64,000 nucleotides of DNA from NCBI GenBank assembly GCA_036346375.1, contig CM070503.1:4588001-4652000 (forward strand). The letters are read 5' to 3'. Under the pieces are notes generated by a model that saw nothing but the letters and a program-made list of their open reading frames with translations, did no database searches and was not told the DNA's origin. Below, one piece after another: positions 35,401 through 46,189 of the stretch; the stretch's first letter is position 1, and each line of letters opens with the position of its first letter. Made by a program: the position numbers and the translations under genes. The stretch comes from Guadua angustifolia. Lineage: Eukaryota; Streptophyta; Magnoliopsida; Poales; Poaceae.

Positions 35401-36922
35401 TTTACAAATCTATATGGTTTGGAGACTTCTTGATTCTTGTTGACGATGATGTTTTCTCAACCATTTGCTTTTTCTTTTTTTGGAAAAAAACACATAATGC
35501 CTAGTATCATTTGTTACTGAATGATGTGAATAATGCAACAAGCTGTTACTGACACACAAATTCATGGTGGCATATTAGATTAAGTCTGCTACAATCCCGC
35601 AATTTCCGCAACAGAGGGAGTTGCTTTCTGCCTTGCGTCCATACCATTCCAGGCTTGTGGGAGAAAGTTATCTTGCAAGAAAGCGTCCCGTTTATGAATG
35701 CACAGATGCCCAGGTAGTGTCTTAATTTAACCTACTTTGCTATAATTTCTTTAGTTTTTCTTCATCTTATTTTGTATGCAGTCTGTACTTTCAAGTTACA
35801 ACTGAGAGTGTGCATTCTGCTATTGTTCAACCTATTGTTGTGCTGCCTTCAGATTTTCTTTAACTCTTCTGGGGTATGTTGTAAAAGTTTGTTTTGCCTT
35901 GTCTTGCAAGTACATACTACATAATCCATGAACTTTTGTTCCACTGGTTTCATGAAATATCACTTAATTCTGGGATATGACATATATATTATTTGCCATA
36001 TTTATTTTCGCTTTGCCTGGTTGTGCAAGTACAGAATCCATGAACTTTATGCTCCACTGATTTCTTGGAATACCTTCAAAATGGTCACTATTCACTGCAG
36101 TCTGTAGTTTTTGGCGAAGCATCAGTATTTTCTGGTTCAAAAATATAAGCTAACGTATTTTTGGGAACTTTTATTTCTAGTCAAGGCGTTAACTTGTATA
36201 TCATCTTCTGAGCGTACAGGTAGAAGCGGCCAAAGGTTTCTTGGCAGTGCTCAGATCCTACCTTGATTCTCTGTGCTCCAACTTGAGATCTCATACAATT
36301 ACCAATGTGCAATCCAACAATGACAAGGTTCATTATTATTGAAGTGCTTGGTCTGGATATATTGTGTGCCTTTTTTCTGTCTATTTTGTTGGACAAAATG
36401 AACAAGTTGTCTTGTGATCCAGTGTTGCTAGACAGGATTGTATCAGCTTGTGTATACAACTGCAGAACACTAAGTTGCTAACTGTCTTTTTTTCTGTGTT
36501 TGCAACTTCGCATAGGTTTCATTACTTTTAAGGGAGAGCTTCATTGGTTCTTTTCCACCCCGGGATAGGCCGTTTATGAAGGTATTAAATTGCAATATTC
36601 TCTTTTCATTGCCTTCGATGGAATTTCTGAGTGTAATATTTCTCTCTTTTTGGCTGAGTTGGTATTAAATTGCACTTATAAATCTTGATGTTCAACTCAA
36701 CCTTATCGATCCTAGAATTTCTCTCTTTTTGGCTGAGTTGGTATTATCTTCTTCAGGGATTTTTTTTGGGCACCTTACATATGATATGCTTGTGGAGTAA
36801 TGTATATATCTACAGAGACTAATGCACATAGTGCCTTTTTTTTATGTTGGCAGCTTTTTGTGGACACACAATTGTTCTCGGTACATACAGACCTAGTCCT
36901 CTCCTTTTATCAGAAGGACTGA
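20457..36922 (+). CDS. DENN (AEX-3) domain protein, predicted Rab GEF
   Basis: DENN proteins promote nucleotide exchange on Rab GTPases in membrane traffic; the substrate is unknown here. Eighteen coding exons: 20448-20759 (ATG at 20457), 21883-22071, 22273-22356, 22967-23026, 23499-23543, 23616-23815, 24515-25165, 25561-25681, 25765-25962, 26107-26196, 34161-34223, 34688-34762, 34865-34915, 35214-35291, 35579-35713, 36220-36327, 36516-36581, 36854-36922 (TGA). All introns are GT-AG and the joined frame is open for 861 codons. Residues about 110-305 are uDENN-like (SIVIVGLPP, FAYPPEKPLPL, CYCILSRVPFFELHF). Residues 306-545 form an acidic, Ser-rich linker. About 552-716 is cDENN (ALSTWAVASICGCLRLEH, ALLEKQTVIVCSNL, RPYQWQSLLIPVLPNDMLDF). 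About 736-861 is dDENN, ending KLFVDTQLFSVHTD. The plant-type layout matches Arabidopsis DENN/AEX-3 proteins known to me. The intron 26197-34160 is filled with transposons. Transcript evidence is lacking. Confidence 0.9.
23158..23388. mobile_element. MITE in DENN intron (GTGTTTGGCA termini)
   Basis: Imperfect inverted ends GGGTGTTTGGCACAGCTC and GAACTCTGCCAAACAGGG enclose 231 bp. The interior shares AATATAAACTTAATTCACTTTATTTTAGCC (in two pieces) with a second copy at 50167-50388. It lies inside the DENN intron 23027-23498 and leaves both splice sites intact. Confidence 0.6.
24812..24973 (+). repeat. In-frame 81-bp tandem duplication in DENN exon
   Basis: Two copies of an 81-bp unit (27 codons) begin at 24812 and 24893. 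Shared peptide text is ENDLATG/ENDLVTG, then QCNNPEGSES / QCDTPEGSDN. The copies have diverged at many positions but kept the frame, and they enlarge the acidic linker between the uDENN and cDENN regions. Confidence 0.75.
29255..29983. mobile_element. hAT-like non-autonomous element, 729 bp
   Basis: The left terminus TAGCGGTGCAATCAGA and right terminus GTTTGCACCCCTA are inverted; the right one reads TAGGGGTGCAAACG on the other strand. GGATATC/GATATCC-type motifs recur internally, as in grass hAT MITEs. The flanking 8-mers are CGCGCGAG (29247-29254) and TGCGCAAG (29984-29991). They differ only by C-to-T and G-to-A changes at CpG sites, consistent with an 8-bp hAT target duplication decayed by methylation. 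Confidence 0.75.
30192..30337. repeat. 73-bp tandem duplication
   Basis: Two copies of AGAGTTTGCCTGGAMAAAGG ... GGCCCACTCGGCCTTT ... GGGATTTTATTTAGG begin at 30192 and 30265. They are part of the probable gypsy LTR. Confidence 0.75.
30771..30980. repeat. MITE-like sequence in DENN intron
   Basis: It begins AGGGCCTGTTTGGTTTTAAT and contains GCCACACTTTTTGTGGC (an 8-base inverted repeat), GCCACAAGTGTGGC and AAGTGTGGCAAGC. This resembles grass MITEs with GGCCTGTTTGG termini. The right end was not found. Confidence 0.4.
31207..34011 (-). mobile_element. Deleted Ty3-gypsy chromovirus element in DENN intron
   Basis: A minus-strand element flanked by a perfect 5-bp duplication ATTCC (31202-31206 and 34012-34016). 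Its 5' LTR is 33574-34011, 438 bp, TG...CA. The adjacent primer-binding site at 33559-33570 reads TGGTATCAGAGC on the minus strand, complementary to initiator tRNA-Met. At the other end only the last about 25 bases of the 3' LTR survive (TGTTACGAGCGGATTGGG at 31207). They are joined directly to reverse-transcriptase coding sequence, so one deletion removed RNase H, integrase, the chromodomain region and most of the 3' LTR. A short LTR, tRNA-Met site and RT motif style suggest a Reina-like clade. It lies antisense to the host gene. Confidence 0.9.
31213..33542 (-). pseudogene. Gag-protease-RT pseudogene of the gypsy element
   Basis: One minus-strand frame starts near 33542 with a coiled-coil-like gag N-terminus. 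It continues through the retrotransposon gag domain, a CCHC-type zinc knuckle (32447-32487 region, CYNCDEVYTRGHRC), an aspartic protease with LIDTGSTHNFVS, and reverse transcriptase with CVDYRKLN, LDLRSGYHQ, MPFGLSNAP and the catalytic FFDD. Two in-frame stop codons interrupt gag, at 33041-33043 and about 32936. After RT the frame runs into the LTR remnant and flank. RNase H and integrase are absent. It is a dead copy; the surviving RT catalytic text suggests it is not ancient. Confidence 0.85.
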
Positions 36923-38826
36923 GTCCGTGTTAAGGACTTGACTATCATCAGTGGCATGATTTTGCCAAGGTGCAACACTACATGCTTTTCTCTTTGAATT
37001 TTATATCTTGTGTATCACTGATCTACTAGTGTAATATATTGATTTTTTGGGAATTGAGCGTCACTTCTTTCCCTGCTTGGAAAACAACAATAAGGTACAA
37101 GCAGTTACAGCTTGAAACTTAATAACTGCTTACAAGCGGTTGGCCATAGGTACAGGACCATAGCTTTATTAGGCGTGTGTAGCTTTGGTTGTAGACCGTT
37201 CATCTACTCCAGAAACACATACTCTATGTTGTCAATCAGGTAGCTTTGCCTATCAGAGCTTTAGTGCTTTTCAAAATCTGTAGTTAACTGTCTTTTACCA
37301 GCTTTAAAGGTAAAAATCTACTGCAGGGATGATTTATTCAAATTCTGATATATCTGTTTGCATTACAGCCTTTAGATGTTGAGCTCAACTGTACATACCT
37401 GTCTAGAAAAAGATGAGCTGCCCTTGTATTACTTTGGCAGCTCAAAGTTGGGTTAAGAAGTTGCAAGCGACAACCCATATACTGCTGGAGAAAGAGTAGA
37501 TTATTGAGATCCAGGTATGGATATTAATAAACCAGAATGCCCTTCTAGCTGTTGCAATTTAGTTTGGTGTAGGCTGTGCCACACCATCTAAGATTTTGTA
37601 GGCAGTGGTAGTTGCCCTATAAACTAAGAAATACAATGCCTGTACTTAATGAATATATGTATGCTGCAAAATCTCCGGACGTGAGATCTCAATGTTCTGT
37701 TTGCAGCTAGTAGGTATACCGTATACGAGGAGAAAACCCAGGCACATATACTGTAACTTGGAAATCTGAGAGCTCAAAAACTGATGCAATGCCAAAGTAC
37801 CAGTTGTATCCCAATTTGTAGTGCTGTGAAAGTTTGTGTAGAAAGATTTTTGGTGTGACATGTATGGAGTATCTTCTTCAAAGCATTACTGTAATGTTCA
37901 GGTGCCTGTAGCAGGATTGTGTCGCAAGTATCTGTCTGGACCTTTGTTAGATACTCTTCTATTGGGCCCATGCCCATTTTGCTGTCTGATGTGAACGTCA
38001 ACTATGTGCTCGACGGCAGGAGACGGTCCAAGCCTTGCCAAAAACATGAATATGATTGAATTCCAAGCCTGCATTCCAATGGCATCCCTGACATATCGGG
38101 TCGCCGTTGCGGGTTTTGCACATTGGGCAATTCGTGCGTCCGCTATCGATTTGACTTATAGCTGTAGTCTGTGGGCCAGGGATTTGCGGCCTGCTTATTG
38201 CCTCATATCGTTTTTAATATTCCGGTCAAAGTAAGAAGGCATAGAAAGAAGAGTCTTATTCTCTAGTCTCTGACTCCACGATAGCTGGTAGGCGCCTGCC
38301 TAATCTAAATATGCTGTTTTGCCTTTGCTTCACATCAAGGGATTGATTTGAACCCTAAAGTCGGGTAGATGATACGTAAACTCTGTGCCTATGTTCAACA
38401 CGCAGTGGTCAATATTGGACTGCTTTTGAGCCAAACCCAAGCTAGACTGAGAGCCATGCCTCTTAAACACTTTAAAGCCTGTTGTTTCATGACGAACCAT
38501 GTTTTTAATGTACCAAGATGAGAGGGCAATGGCATAATACTCCAGTGAAGTATCGGGGATATGGGCGCCGAGAAATGCTATAGGATGCGTGTGGAAGCCT
38601 TAGCTTTTCTAGCCATTTCGCACCTGCAGTAGCCTAATCGATCGTGACAGTAGCCAGTGGGTTCACTGTGACAGGCTTGCTCTGTAGGCGTATTGATAGG
38701 TACTACCGAGCAATTCTAGCTTGGCAGCTAACTCCTGCTACACTCGCCCTCCTTTTGCCATGGTTGGTCGTGCGATCGTGAGCATAGGTTTCTGCCTCGG
38801 TAAAAAACATATCATGTAATACATGT
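36923..38826. other. 3' UTR / downstream region of the DENN gene
   Basis: The 3' UTR begins right after the TGA. No unambiguous poly(A) signal or end was fixed; AATGAATATATG near 37650 is one possibility. Exon-like pieces such as 37370-37515 may belong to a spliced 3' UTR. The 76-codon frame at 38004-38234 and the others here carry no recognised domain. Confidence 0.35.
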
Positions 38827-40478
38827 TTGTAACGTCTAGCGCGCCAACGAATGCAGAGCAACCAGCCGGGCTGACGCGCGAGGAAGAGGAGCAGGCCGAA
38901 GTCGGCAAGGAGTCCAGCGAATGACGTGGCCACCAGCCAAAACTGAGAGGCGTGAGATCGGCAGCGAAAACGGAGGAAGAAGAAGAGTAGAGAAGAAGAA
39001 AGGAATGCAGAGAAGATAAAGCAAGAACCAACAAATCATTTCATATCTTTCTTCCTCTGCAATACATCAATGTTTAAAAGGCGGTGACTAGGGGTCGGAC
39101 GGACGCATCATCCCGCCGTAGAATAAAGAATATGCTGTCCTAGCCGCCGTCTGAGCTTCTCAGGGTTCTCCTTGTGATCCAACAAGCTATTATATTCTTT
39201 TTTTTCTGAAGAAATCCGTTTGCGTCACAAGTGTACAACCCACTGTTACATTCAGACATGTTGGCCACAACTTTTGTTTTTTCTTTTGTTGGCCATAACT
39301 TTTGACTAATTATATTGTTCTAATACACAAACGGTTTACACTATCGCATTCATAATATTTTTATGAAGAAAACAAGACCATTATTGCTATATAAATTTAG
39401 ATTATTTTATGTTAGATCTACTGAAACATAGATTTTAACTAACTGAAATATAAAATTTAACCTATTGAAACAATGTCAGATTTTCAGGTACTGAGAGTAC
39501 TGAAACATGGATTTTAACCTACTGAAACATAAAATTTGATTAAGTGAAACATAAAATTTGATCTATTAAAACATTGAATATTCATGTGCTAAGAGTTATG
39601 AAACATAGATTTTGACATGTTTGAAACATATATTTTGACTAATCAAGCATAGATTGGACGATACTGTAGTATGACAAAATAAATGTTGCACTACACCTAA
39701 TCCAAAAGGTTGCAAAAAATAAATGTTGCAGTATGTTAAATCAAATGTTGCACTATGTTAAAACACATGTTGCGTTGTATCAAACCAAATGTTGCATAAT
39801 GCTAAAGCAAATGTTATAATATGTTAAATTAAATGTTGCAATATGTAGATGTCGCGGTATTTTAAACAAAAAATGTGCTACTCAAACATTTTCCATCAAC
39901 ATCTTAAACAAAAAAATTGTTTCATATATTGTAGAAAAATATTGCACCAAAATTTTTCGTATGTTTTAGTAGCACATTATTTTGGTTGCACCAAATTACT
40001 AGTAATCAGGTTAAAGCACTAATCACAAAAGTACAAAAAAACTAATCACAAAATGACAAAAGAATTAATCACAAAAAGACAATGATGAAGCCCACAAAAA
40101 AATTAAAGCCACTATGCGATGCTCCCAGGCTTGGGCCGCGCTCTCAATTGCTCATGGGCTGGGACGTCCAATGCGGTCGGACACTCGGCTCACAGTATTT
40201 CTGTATTTAAAACCCCCCCTAGAAATCACTCGCTCAGTAACAACAAGTGATCTGACAAATTTATTGCTACAGTAATTACCGATAACTAATGGAGAATTCT
40301 CAGCCTTTCGATTTACTCAATCAACTCGTGAGATCTAATCACGACTGCTAATCAGCACATTAAGAAAGTCGGTCATTTGCTGGACTCCTTGCCGACTTCG
40401 TCCTGCTCCTCTTCCTCGTGCGTCAGCCCGGCTGGTTGCTCTGCGCCTCTGCATTCGTTGGTGCGCTGGACGTTACAA
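38827..40478. mobile_element. Element bounded by about 100-bp inverted repeats
   Basis: 38827-38925 (TTGTAACGTCTAGCGCGCC ... GAGTCCAGCGAATGAC) is repeated in reverse complement at 40373-40478 (GTCATTTGCTGGACTC ... GCGCTGGACGTTACAA), with roughly 90% identity and a 6-base insertion near 40445. The 1.45 kb between has no coding exon. It holds AT-rich repeats of the types TACTGAAACATAGATTTTAAC (39415-39650) and AAATGTTGCACTATGTTAAA (39680-39860). The long inverted ends fit a Mutator-like element or a foldback element. A 9-bp target duplication was not seen. Confidence 0.5.
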
Positions 40479-41084
40479 TGCTATCTTTCAGCGTTTTGTG
40501 GTAGAAATTAGGGGCTAGAATTAAAAAAAGTTAACTTGTCAACGGGCCAGAAAAGCCGAGGCTTCCGTGTGCGCGCGCAGGGAAAGGACTTTGCCCGTGG
40601 GGCGGTAGCAGAGGGGACGCAGTGAATGTGCCTGCCACAAGTACCACGGAGCGCTTTCAACCAGTGGTCGTCACACTGCCCATGCCTGCCTTCCTGACTG
40701 TTCCAGTCTTTCTGACCGCCTCTTGCCGCTCAGCCGCTGCATGTGCTGCTCGACAGGGGCGCCATGCCGCAGCGCTCGTGTGTAATTACCAGCTGGAGAG
40801 AGAGAGAGAGAGATGCCATGGCATGCCACCGTCTGAGAAACGCTGCTCTTGGAAAGACGCTGCTGCTGCTGCTGCTGCGTGCTGCCTCCAGATGCTACTG
40901 CCGCGCTGCCCCTCGCTTCCCTTTCAGCGGCCAGAGTTAAGCCTTTAGCCAGATGTGTGTAAGGAACCCAGCGAGACCACTGGATCTTCTGTGTTGGGGA
41001 TTGTGGGCGTATAAGGCTGGTCATTCCATCGGAAATCAACTGCTGATGCCAAGGCCTCAGGGGAAGGCGATCCATATTTTCTCT
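40479..41084. other. Intergenic with microsatellites
   Basis: Holds a GA microsatellite (40796-40813) and a CTG/GCT triplet run (40860-40882). Overlapping GC-rich frames on both strands between 40622 and 41075 show no domain. The CTG run would give poly-Leu, poly-Cys or poly-Ala, depending on frame. No gene is called. Confidence 0.4.
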
Positions 41085-41240
41085 TTTTTTTATTGCTATT
41101 TATATTAGAGATTACATACTAACTTAGATAACAATTCAAACTCTTAATCTTAACAAACTCCAACAAATTTATAAAGTTTGAACATTCTAAAACTGAAACT
41201 CAATCTTATCTCCTTAACTAATGCATGTTAAGATTGTTTC
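41085..41240. repeat. Direct repeat copy 1 (about 155 bp)
   Basis: Shares about 155 bp with 48073-48231 in the same orientation, for example TTATTGCTATTTATA, AACTTAGATAACAATTCAAA, CTTAACAAACTCCAACAAA and ATCTCCTTAACTAATGCAT. The copies flank the CACTA element at a distance. They may be remnants of a pair of LTRs: next to the second copy, at 48004-48019, the text resembles a degenerate tRNA primer site. Confidence 0.65.
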
Positions 41241-41539
41241 TACCAATTTCCTCTAATCTTGACTCACCGACTCTTATTTATTGAGACAATCGGTCTTAAC
41301 TATGATTTGCCCAGCTCACATTCTCGACATAAGATGAAAAACACATCTCCTCTACATTCTGAACTCATCTTCAACGGACTTGACTTTGGACGGCGAATAC
41401 ACTTCTTCAATACCCTAGAGTCAACTTTAACGGATTCAACTTAGGACACACAGCGGCTTCCTTTTGATCTTCTCGTGCAGTATGATCTCTTCTGATACGC
41501 ATAATATATCTGAAGAAACTTGCATACGTACACTACAGG

Positions 41540-42065
41540 GATCTTGCTCAGTGTCCTCGGCTTTTACCGACGACACAGATGCCAAAACCGTCGACACAGG
41601 GCTCTGTCGTCGGCCTCCCGACGACACAAGTCCCACGACACAGAGTCGACGACACAACCAACCTATGTCGACGGCCACAATAAATCCCGACGACACAGAT
41701 GCCATCCGGGGCGGCCGACACCCGGACATTTGTCGTCGCTTAACTCAGTCGCCGACTGAGATGGGACACTTGTGTCGTCGGCCAACTTAAAGTCGCCGAT
41801 CTGAGGGGATACTTGTGTCCTCGGCTTAATTAATGCTTCGCCGACACGAGTGGACATCTGTGTCCTCGGCCGGGCTATAGCCGACGACACGCACTCTTCG
41901 GTGCCGTAACTGGGCTATCTTGTGTCGTCGGCATGGTCGAGCCGATGACAAAGAGTGGACATCTGTGTCCTCGGCCGGGCTATAGCCGATTTACACGCAC
42001 CCTTCCGTGCCGTAACACAGGGCTATCTTGTGTCGTCGGCATGGTTAGAGCCGAGGACACAAAGT
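41540..42065. repeat. Left subterminal repeats of the Pack-CACTA
   Basis: Repeated TGTCGTCGGC, CGACGACAC, GTGTCCTCGGC and CCGACACGAG motifs in both orientations. A longer block CATCTGTGTCCTCGGCCGGGC TATAGCCG occurs twice (41848 and 41959). Short frames here reflect the repeats. Confidence 0.85.
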
Positions 42066-42549
42066 TGTAAAAATAAAAAAAAATACCGAATTTAAAAAAT
42101 CCAATTTTAACTCGCAAAAAACCCCATTCCCAGCAGCTTTTATATCCCCAATTGCCCGAACAATCACAACATATAATTTCACACACATTACCACATTCGC
42201 ATTCACCAATACAATGCATAAATGATCACCATCGACACAGATAGCAAAATGCATTAATAAGTCCCAAATTCAGCTCACAAACCAAAATAGTACATCACAT
42301 TCACAATCAACATGTCTATGTAGAACATGACATACTATTCTACCAACAAAACAAATAGCTAACTAAGTTTGCGAACCGGCAAAAGGATCGGCAAACACGT
42401 GGTCGACAATTGATCTGCGCCAATCTAGTGCCATCGAATCACCTCCTGCGGAGAATTCGTCAGCAGAGCAAAGCGCAATGAGACGGACACCGCAAGATTA
42501 GAGGAAACCACAATGTTCAAAACTCGGGAGAATTGAAAAAAATACTTAC

Positions 42550-42884
42550 ATGATGTTGCTAGCAATCACAACTTTATTGTCTTTCCCCTTTGTGATTTCA
42601 CAGAGATTTAGCAAATCACGAATAACCATTACAAAAAATCTATTCTCCTGCAACAAATCCACAGAAACCATTTGGGATTTTGGCACATTTCATGCAAAGG
42701 TGGGAATCATAATAAAACTAGTAAAACGTTGATTCCTCAAAAAGCATTTACCAAAGACAAACCTGCTCCTCCACCATAGAACCAGATATTGATCCTATAG
42801 CCCAGTCTTCTCCATTTAATTGTTTACTTAATTTCTTCAACTCCAGTCTTCTCCATTTAATTGTTTACTTAATTTCTTCAACAT
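42550..42884 (-). pseudogene. Captured exportin-1 (XPO1/CRM1) gene fragment
   Basis: Exportin-1 carries leucine-rich NES cargo through nuclear pores with Ran-GTP. Two minus-strand exons remain, 42884-42763 and 42647-42550, separated by a GT-AG intron (42648-42762). The first encodes MLKKLSKQLNGEDWS and then, after damage, WAIGSISGSMVEEQ. The second encodes [17 protein letters not shown] and [15 protein letters not shown]. This is the well-conserved HEAT-repeat stretch around the middle of plant XPO1. A 41-bp tandem duplication (units at 42802 and 42843) replaces the expected codons between the two halves of the first exon and shifts the frame, so the fragment cannot make the native peptide. 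All other XPO1 exons are missing. Splice sites survive, so the capture was from genomic DNA, not cDNA. Confidence 0.88.
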
Positions 42885-43846
42885 CTGGAATTCCAAAAGA
42901 TATATCTTAAGTTCTGGTTTAAAATTACAAAAGGCAATAAACAAAAACACAACAGTGCAACAAATAAGAGAAAATAGATATTTGCAATGGGCCCACGACC
43001 ACACAGAATGAGCCTTCTCAAATAACCAGAAGACCAACTACAAACATCATATGCCACTATTAAGTACTCATGTTGGTTATCACTTATCAGTTTAATTCAT
43101 CTTTCAGCCAGAGCTCATGCCATCTCAACATGGAACAAGTGCACTGGATAAATACTTTGAGCAAGCTTACTATAGTAATATTTATTACAGCTAGGCAATC
43201 CATTACCAACCTTATACTGGTGGAAAGAGCACAACACCAGAGTCTTCGAGCGCAAATGGTTGGCCTACGGAGCGATCGTTGATTCAATTAAGGATGAAGC
43301 ATCTTCCTGGAGCTTTGCCGGGGCGGTAGGACTCAAAAAGCTGCTACAACGGCTTCACGCGCACGCCTGAACAGAAGACAACCCTCCTTTCTTTCTATTT
43401 TTTTCTTTTCTTCCTTCTGTCTGCCCCCTTCTTCCTCTCCATTTCTCTCGACCAGATATAACTCCGGTGCATTCTATGCACCACATGTTTCCATGACTTC
43501 TGCTAATATCTGCAGCCCTTGCTTTTAAAAAAAAAAAAAAAGAAGCAACTAAGAAAGTACTGCAACATTTTTGCACCATCCACCATGTGCCGTTGGCTTG
43601 CGGCATTCATAAGTTGAGTGCAACTTAGGGTCATGAAAAGCTTAGATGTTGGACATATAGAAGCAAAGTTTTTTTTATCATTAATAGAAGCAAAGTCAAA
43701 GAACTTTTGCTTCTGCATTCTGCAAGGAACTGCCCAAATGTTTCAGCTGACGATACGTACTGAAACAGTTAAGCTTTTCTTGAATGTCTACAACTCTTTT
43801 ATAATTACAGAACATATATATAATTTTCCACTTGCTTTGTGGATAG

Positions 43847-44147
43847 GAACAAATGTTGAAGAAAGGGTGCGCATGGCACTACACTGCCTATGATCAACGC
43901 CTGGAGCTGGCCAAGGTAAAGTAGCATTAATCGACGGCATACAGCCACACATTGATCACTTAACTGGAAAGGAGCATGAAACATTCTGAATTTATATGGA
44001 ACTATGTATGCAAAGTTGCTGAAAGGAAGCATTTTTATCTGTCAGTGGGAGAAGCAGGCGCAGGCTCGCCGCAAGGGCTTGTGGGCGGCGTCAAAGCCAC
44101 AGAAACCATGGGAATGGAGGAAGGAGAAGCGCAACGGTACATCATGA
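43847..44147 (+). pseudogene. Captured CAN-type staphylococcal-like nuclease 3' end
   Basis: Plant CAN proteins are Ca2+-dependent, membrane-associated nucleases with a staphylococcal nuclease fold. Exon 43847-43915 (preceded by GGATAG) encodes EQMLKKGCAWHYTAYDQRLE LAK. After a GT-AG intron (43916-44045), exon 44046-44147 encodes WEKQAQARRKGLWAASKPQK PWEWRKEKRNGTS and a TGA stop. The KKG.AWHY.AYDQR, GLWA and PWEWRK motifs are the characteristic C-terminal part of this family. The frame is intact across the two exons, but the N-terminal part with the catalytic Arg/Glu is absent. The following 400 bases may be its captured 3' UTR. It lies inside the Pack-CACTA, in opposite orientation to the exportin fragment. 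Confidence 0.85.
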
Positions 44148-44929
44148 ACAGGCTGCAGAGTTCTGTGTTATGTGTTGTGAGCGGTGATCATGAACAGCTG
44201 ATTGATTTATAGACTGCGGACTTGTAGACCGGAGCAATACTTAAACACTGTAGATCGTATAGAGTGTACACTAGGTTGTGAAGCAGGAATACATTGATTG
44301 GTGTGTTCTCTAATTGCACAGTATGATTTGTGCTGTACACTTTTAGTACTTGCATTGGACCATTGCTATTGCTGTAAAAGGGAAACTGATAGATCGTTGA
44401 AGTGAACGTCATGTTGTCAGTGAATGTTGAGTATAGATAAATTGAAGATGTGTGCCTAAATGAATGAACTGTGAGTTGTCAGTAGTGATTTTCTCATCCG
44501 AGAACTAAATGTACAAATCGTAAATCAATGTAAATCATCTTCATAGACAAGGCTAATAAGCTATAACGTTAGTAATGAAGCAGTGGAATGACGTAAACTA
44601 GACTCTAAAATGCTGAAAAATCGTACCTTTTTTTACGAAACAAAAACTACTTCGGAGAGTGCTGAAGAATTTGTCATAAACTGTCGGATTAACAGGCACA
44701 GTTTAATGACTAAGGGGGTGTTTGGATTAGGGGCATTTCATTGGAATGTTTTAGGATCTAATTCAAATTTGAACTAAATCCTAAAACCTTCCAATGAATT
44801 ACCACTCAACCGAACAGGTCCTAAGGAAGTTACCAGTAGCAAGGAAATAATTAAAGATCAACGCAGAATTAACGTGGTTACTGATCAATGGTACTCGATC
44901 ATACGGCGAAAGCGCCAAAGAAGGTACGA

Positions 44930-45470
44930 AATCAACGCACCCAGATGAGCCGCAAACCTCAAGGACACGCCACCATTTTGTCAGATGCTACAACCTGGGA
45001 GTCCGTGGCCGGCCCTGCCTACGCCGCCGCCGCCGCCGTCGGGCATGAGGTGCTGCAGACCTTGATGTGGTAGGCGGTGATGGCTCGGTATGCGAACGTG
45101 TTGCGCCGAGAAGAGAGGGTCGCGGGGCGGCCCCGCCGGTAAAAGCGGCGTGCTCGTCGTCCACCTGCCTTCACTCCTCCGTCTCCATGTCGAACGCCTG
45201 CGTGCTGGCAGCAGGGCCGTTCCAAACAGGCGCGGGGAAGCACGGGGAGGCACGCCCCTAGGGAGGCGCGGGGAAGCACGGGGAGGTGCGGGGAGGCGCG
45301 CTAGCTGGAAGCCCGAGCCGGCGCCAGGCGCGAACAGGCGCGGGGAAGCGCGGGGAAGCACGGGGAGGCGGCGCCAGGCGCGAACGGAGGTGGAGGTGGA
45401 GAAATCGCGAGCAGCAGAGAAGTGGCGAGCGGAAGAGACAGATCGAGAGCCGAGACTTCGCGCGTGGGGG
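44930..45470. other. GC-rich block in the Pack-CACTA, origin unknown
   Basis: The composition jumps to GC-rich, with a GCCGCC run at 45020-45043 and a degenerate tandem repeat of GGCGCGGGGAAGCACGGGG between 45230 and 45390. Overlapping long frames occur on both strands, the longest on the minus strand (45688-44981), but the repeat explains most of them. The unrepeated part (44930-45220) could be a third captured gene fragment, for instance a first exon with 5' UTR; I do not recognise the product. Confidence 0.4.
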
Positions 45471-46189
45471 TGATAAGGCCGACCTGTGTCGTCGGCCAGA
45501 CATAGCCCGCCGACACAGACACGGGCCCACTGTCCCACTTGTATCCGCCGATTGGTGCGCAGGTTGGTCCACAGATTTAGTCCGCGGTTGATATATAACC
45601 GACGATACTGGTCCCACTTGTGTCGGCGGCTATCTAAATACCGCCGACACAGCTTTCGACTTTTTATCCGGTACACTCTGGGTCCCATTCCGTACCCTCT
45701 GCAAAACGTTCAACAAGATATTTTTAAGGCCAATTTAAGATTCCTAGAACATGCACAATCTATTCTAGCTGATTACTCGTTCTTCTTTTGTCCGGCATTT
45801 CATCGTCACAATAAATTCTTCTGAAAACTCAAGGAGAGTACTAACAGAGTCGTCACCATTGTACGTTCTTCTTCGATACTTTTGTAGCCTACGACGGGTC
45901 GAACGAGACATTTCTACGTTCACTTAAAGGTTTTACAACATGCACAGCCTATTCCAAGTCATTCCTCGCTCTTTCAATTGGTCTGCGTTGGATCGTCATA
46001 AGGTTCTACTCAAAATACTTGAGGTAACGTACGGAGACACACACAGCGCCGTAACATACCAATTAATTAAATAATAAAAAAATTACATGTCATATAGATG
46101 TATGTTGCCTAACAACTATTCTAAAAGCTCTATTTAATTTTTCTTAATTTTAAAAACAACAAAAACACTTTCAAATAGATTTTCTGAAT

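Noticed and set aside
40622..41075. Possible small protein with Leu/Ala/Cys run
   Set aside because: The run is a CTG triplet microsatellite; no homologous motif and frames exist on both strands.
44981..45688. 235-codon minus-strand frame in the Pack-CACTA
   Set aside because: Mostly translation of a GC-rich tandem repeat and CACTA subterminal motifs; no domain.
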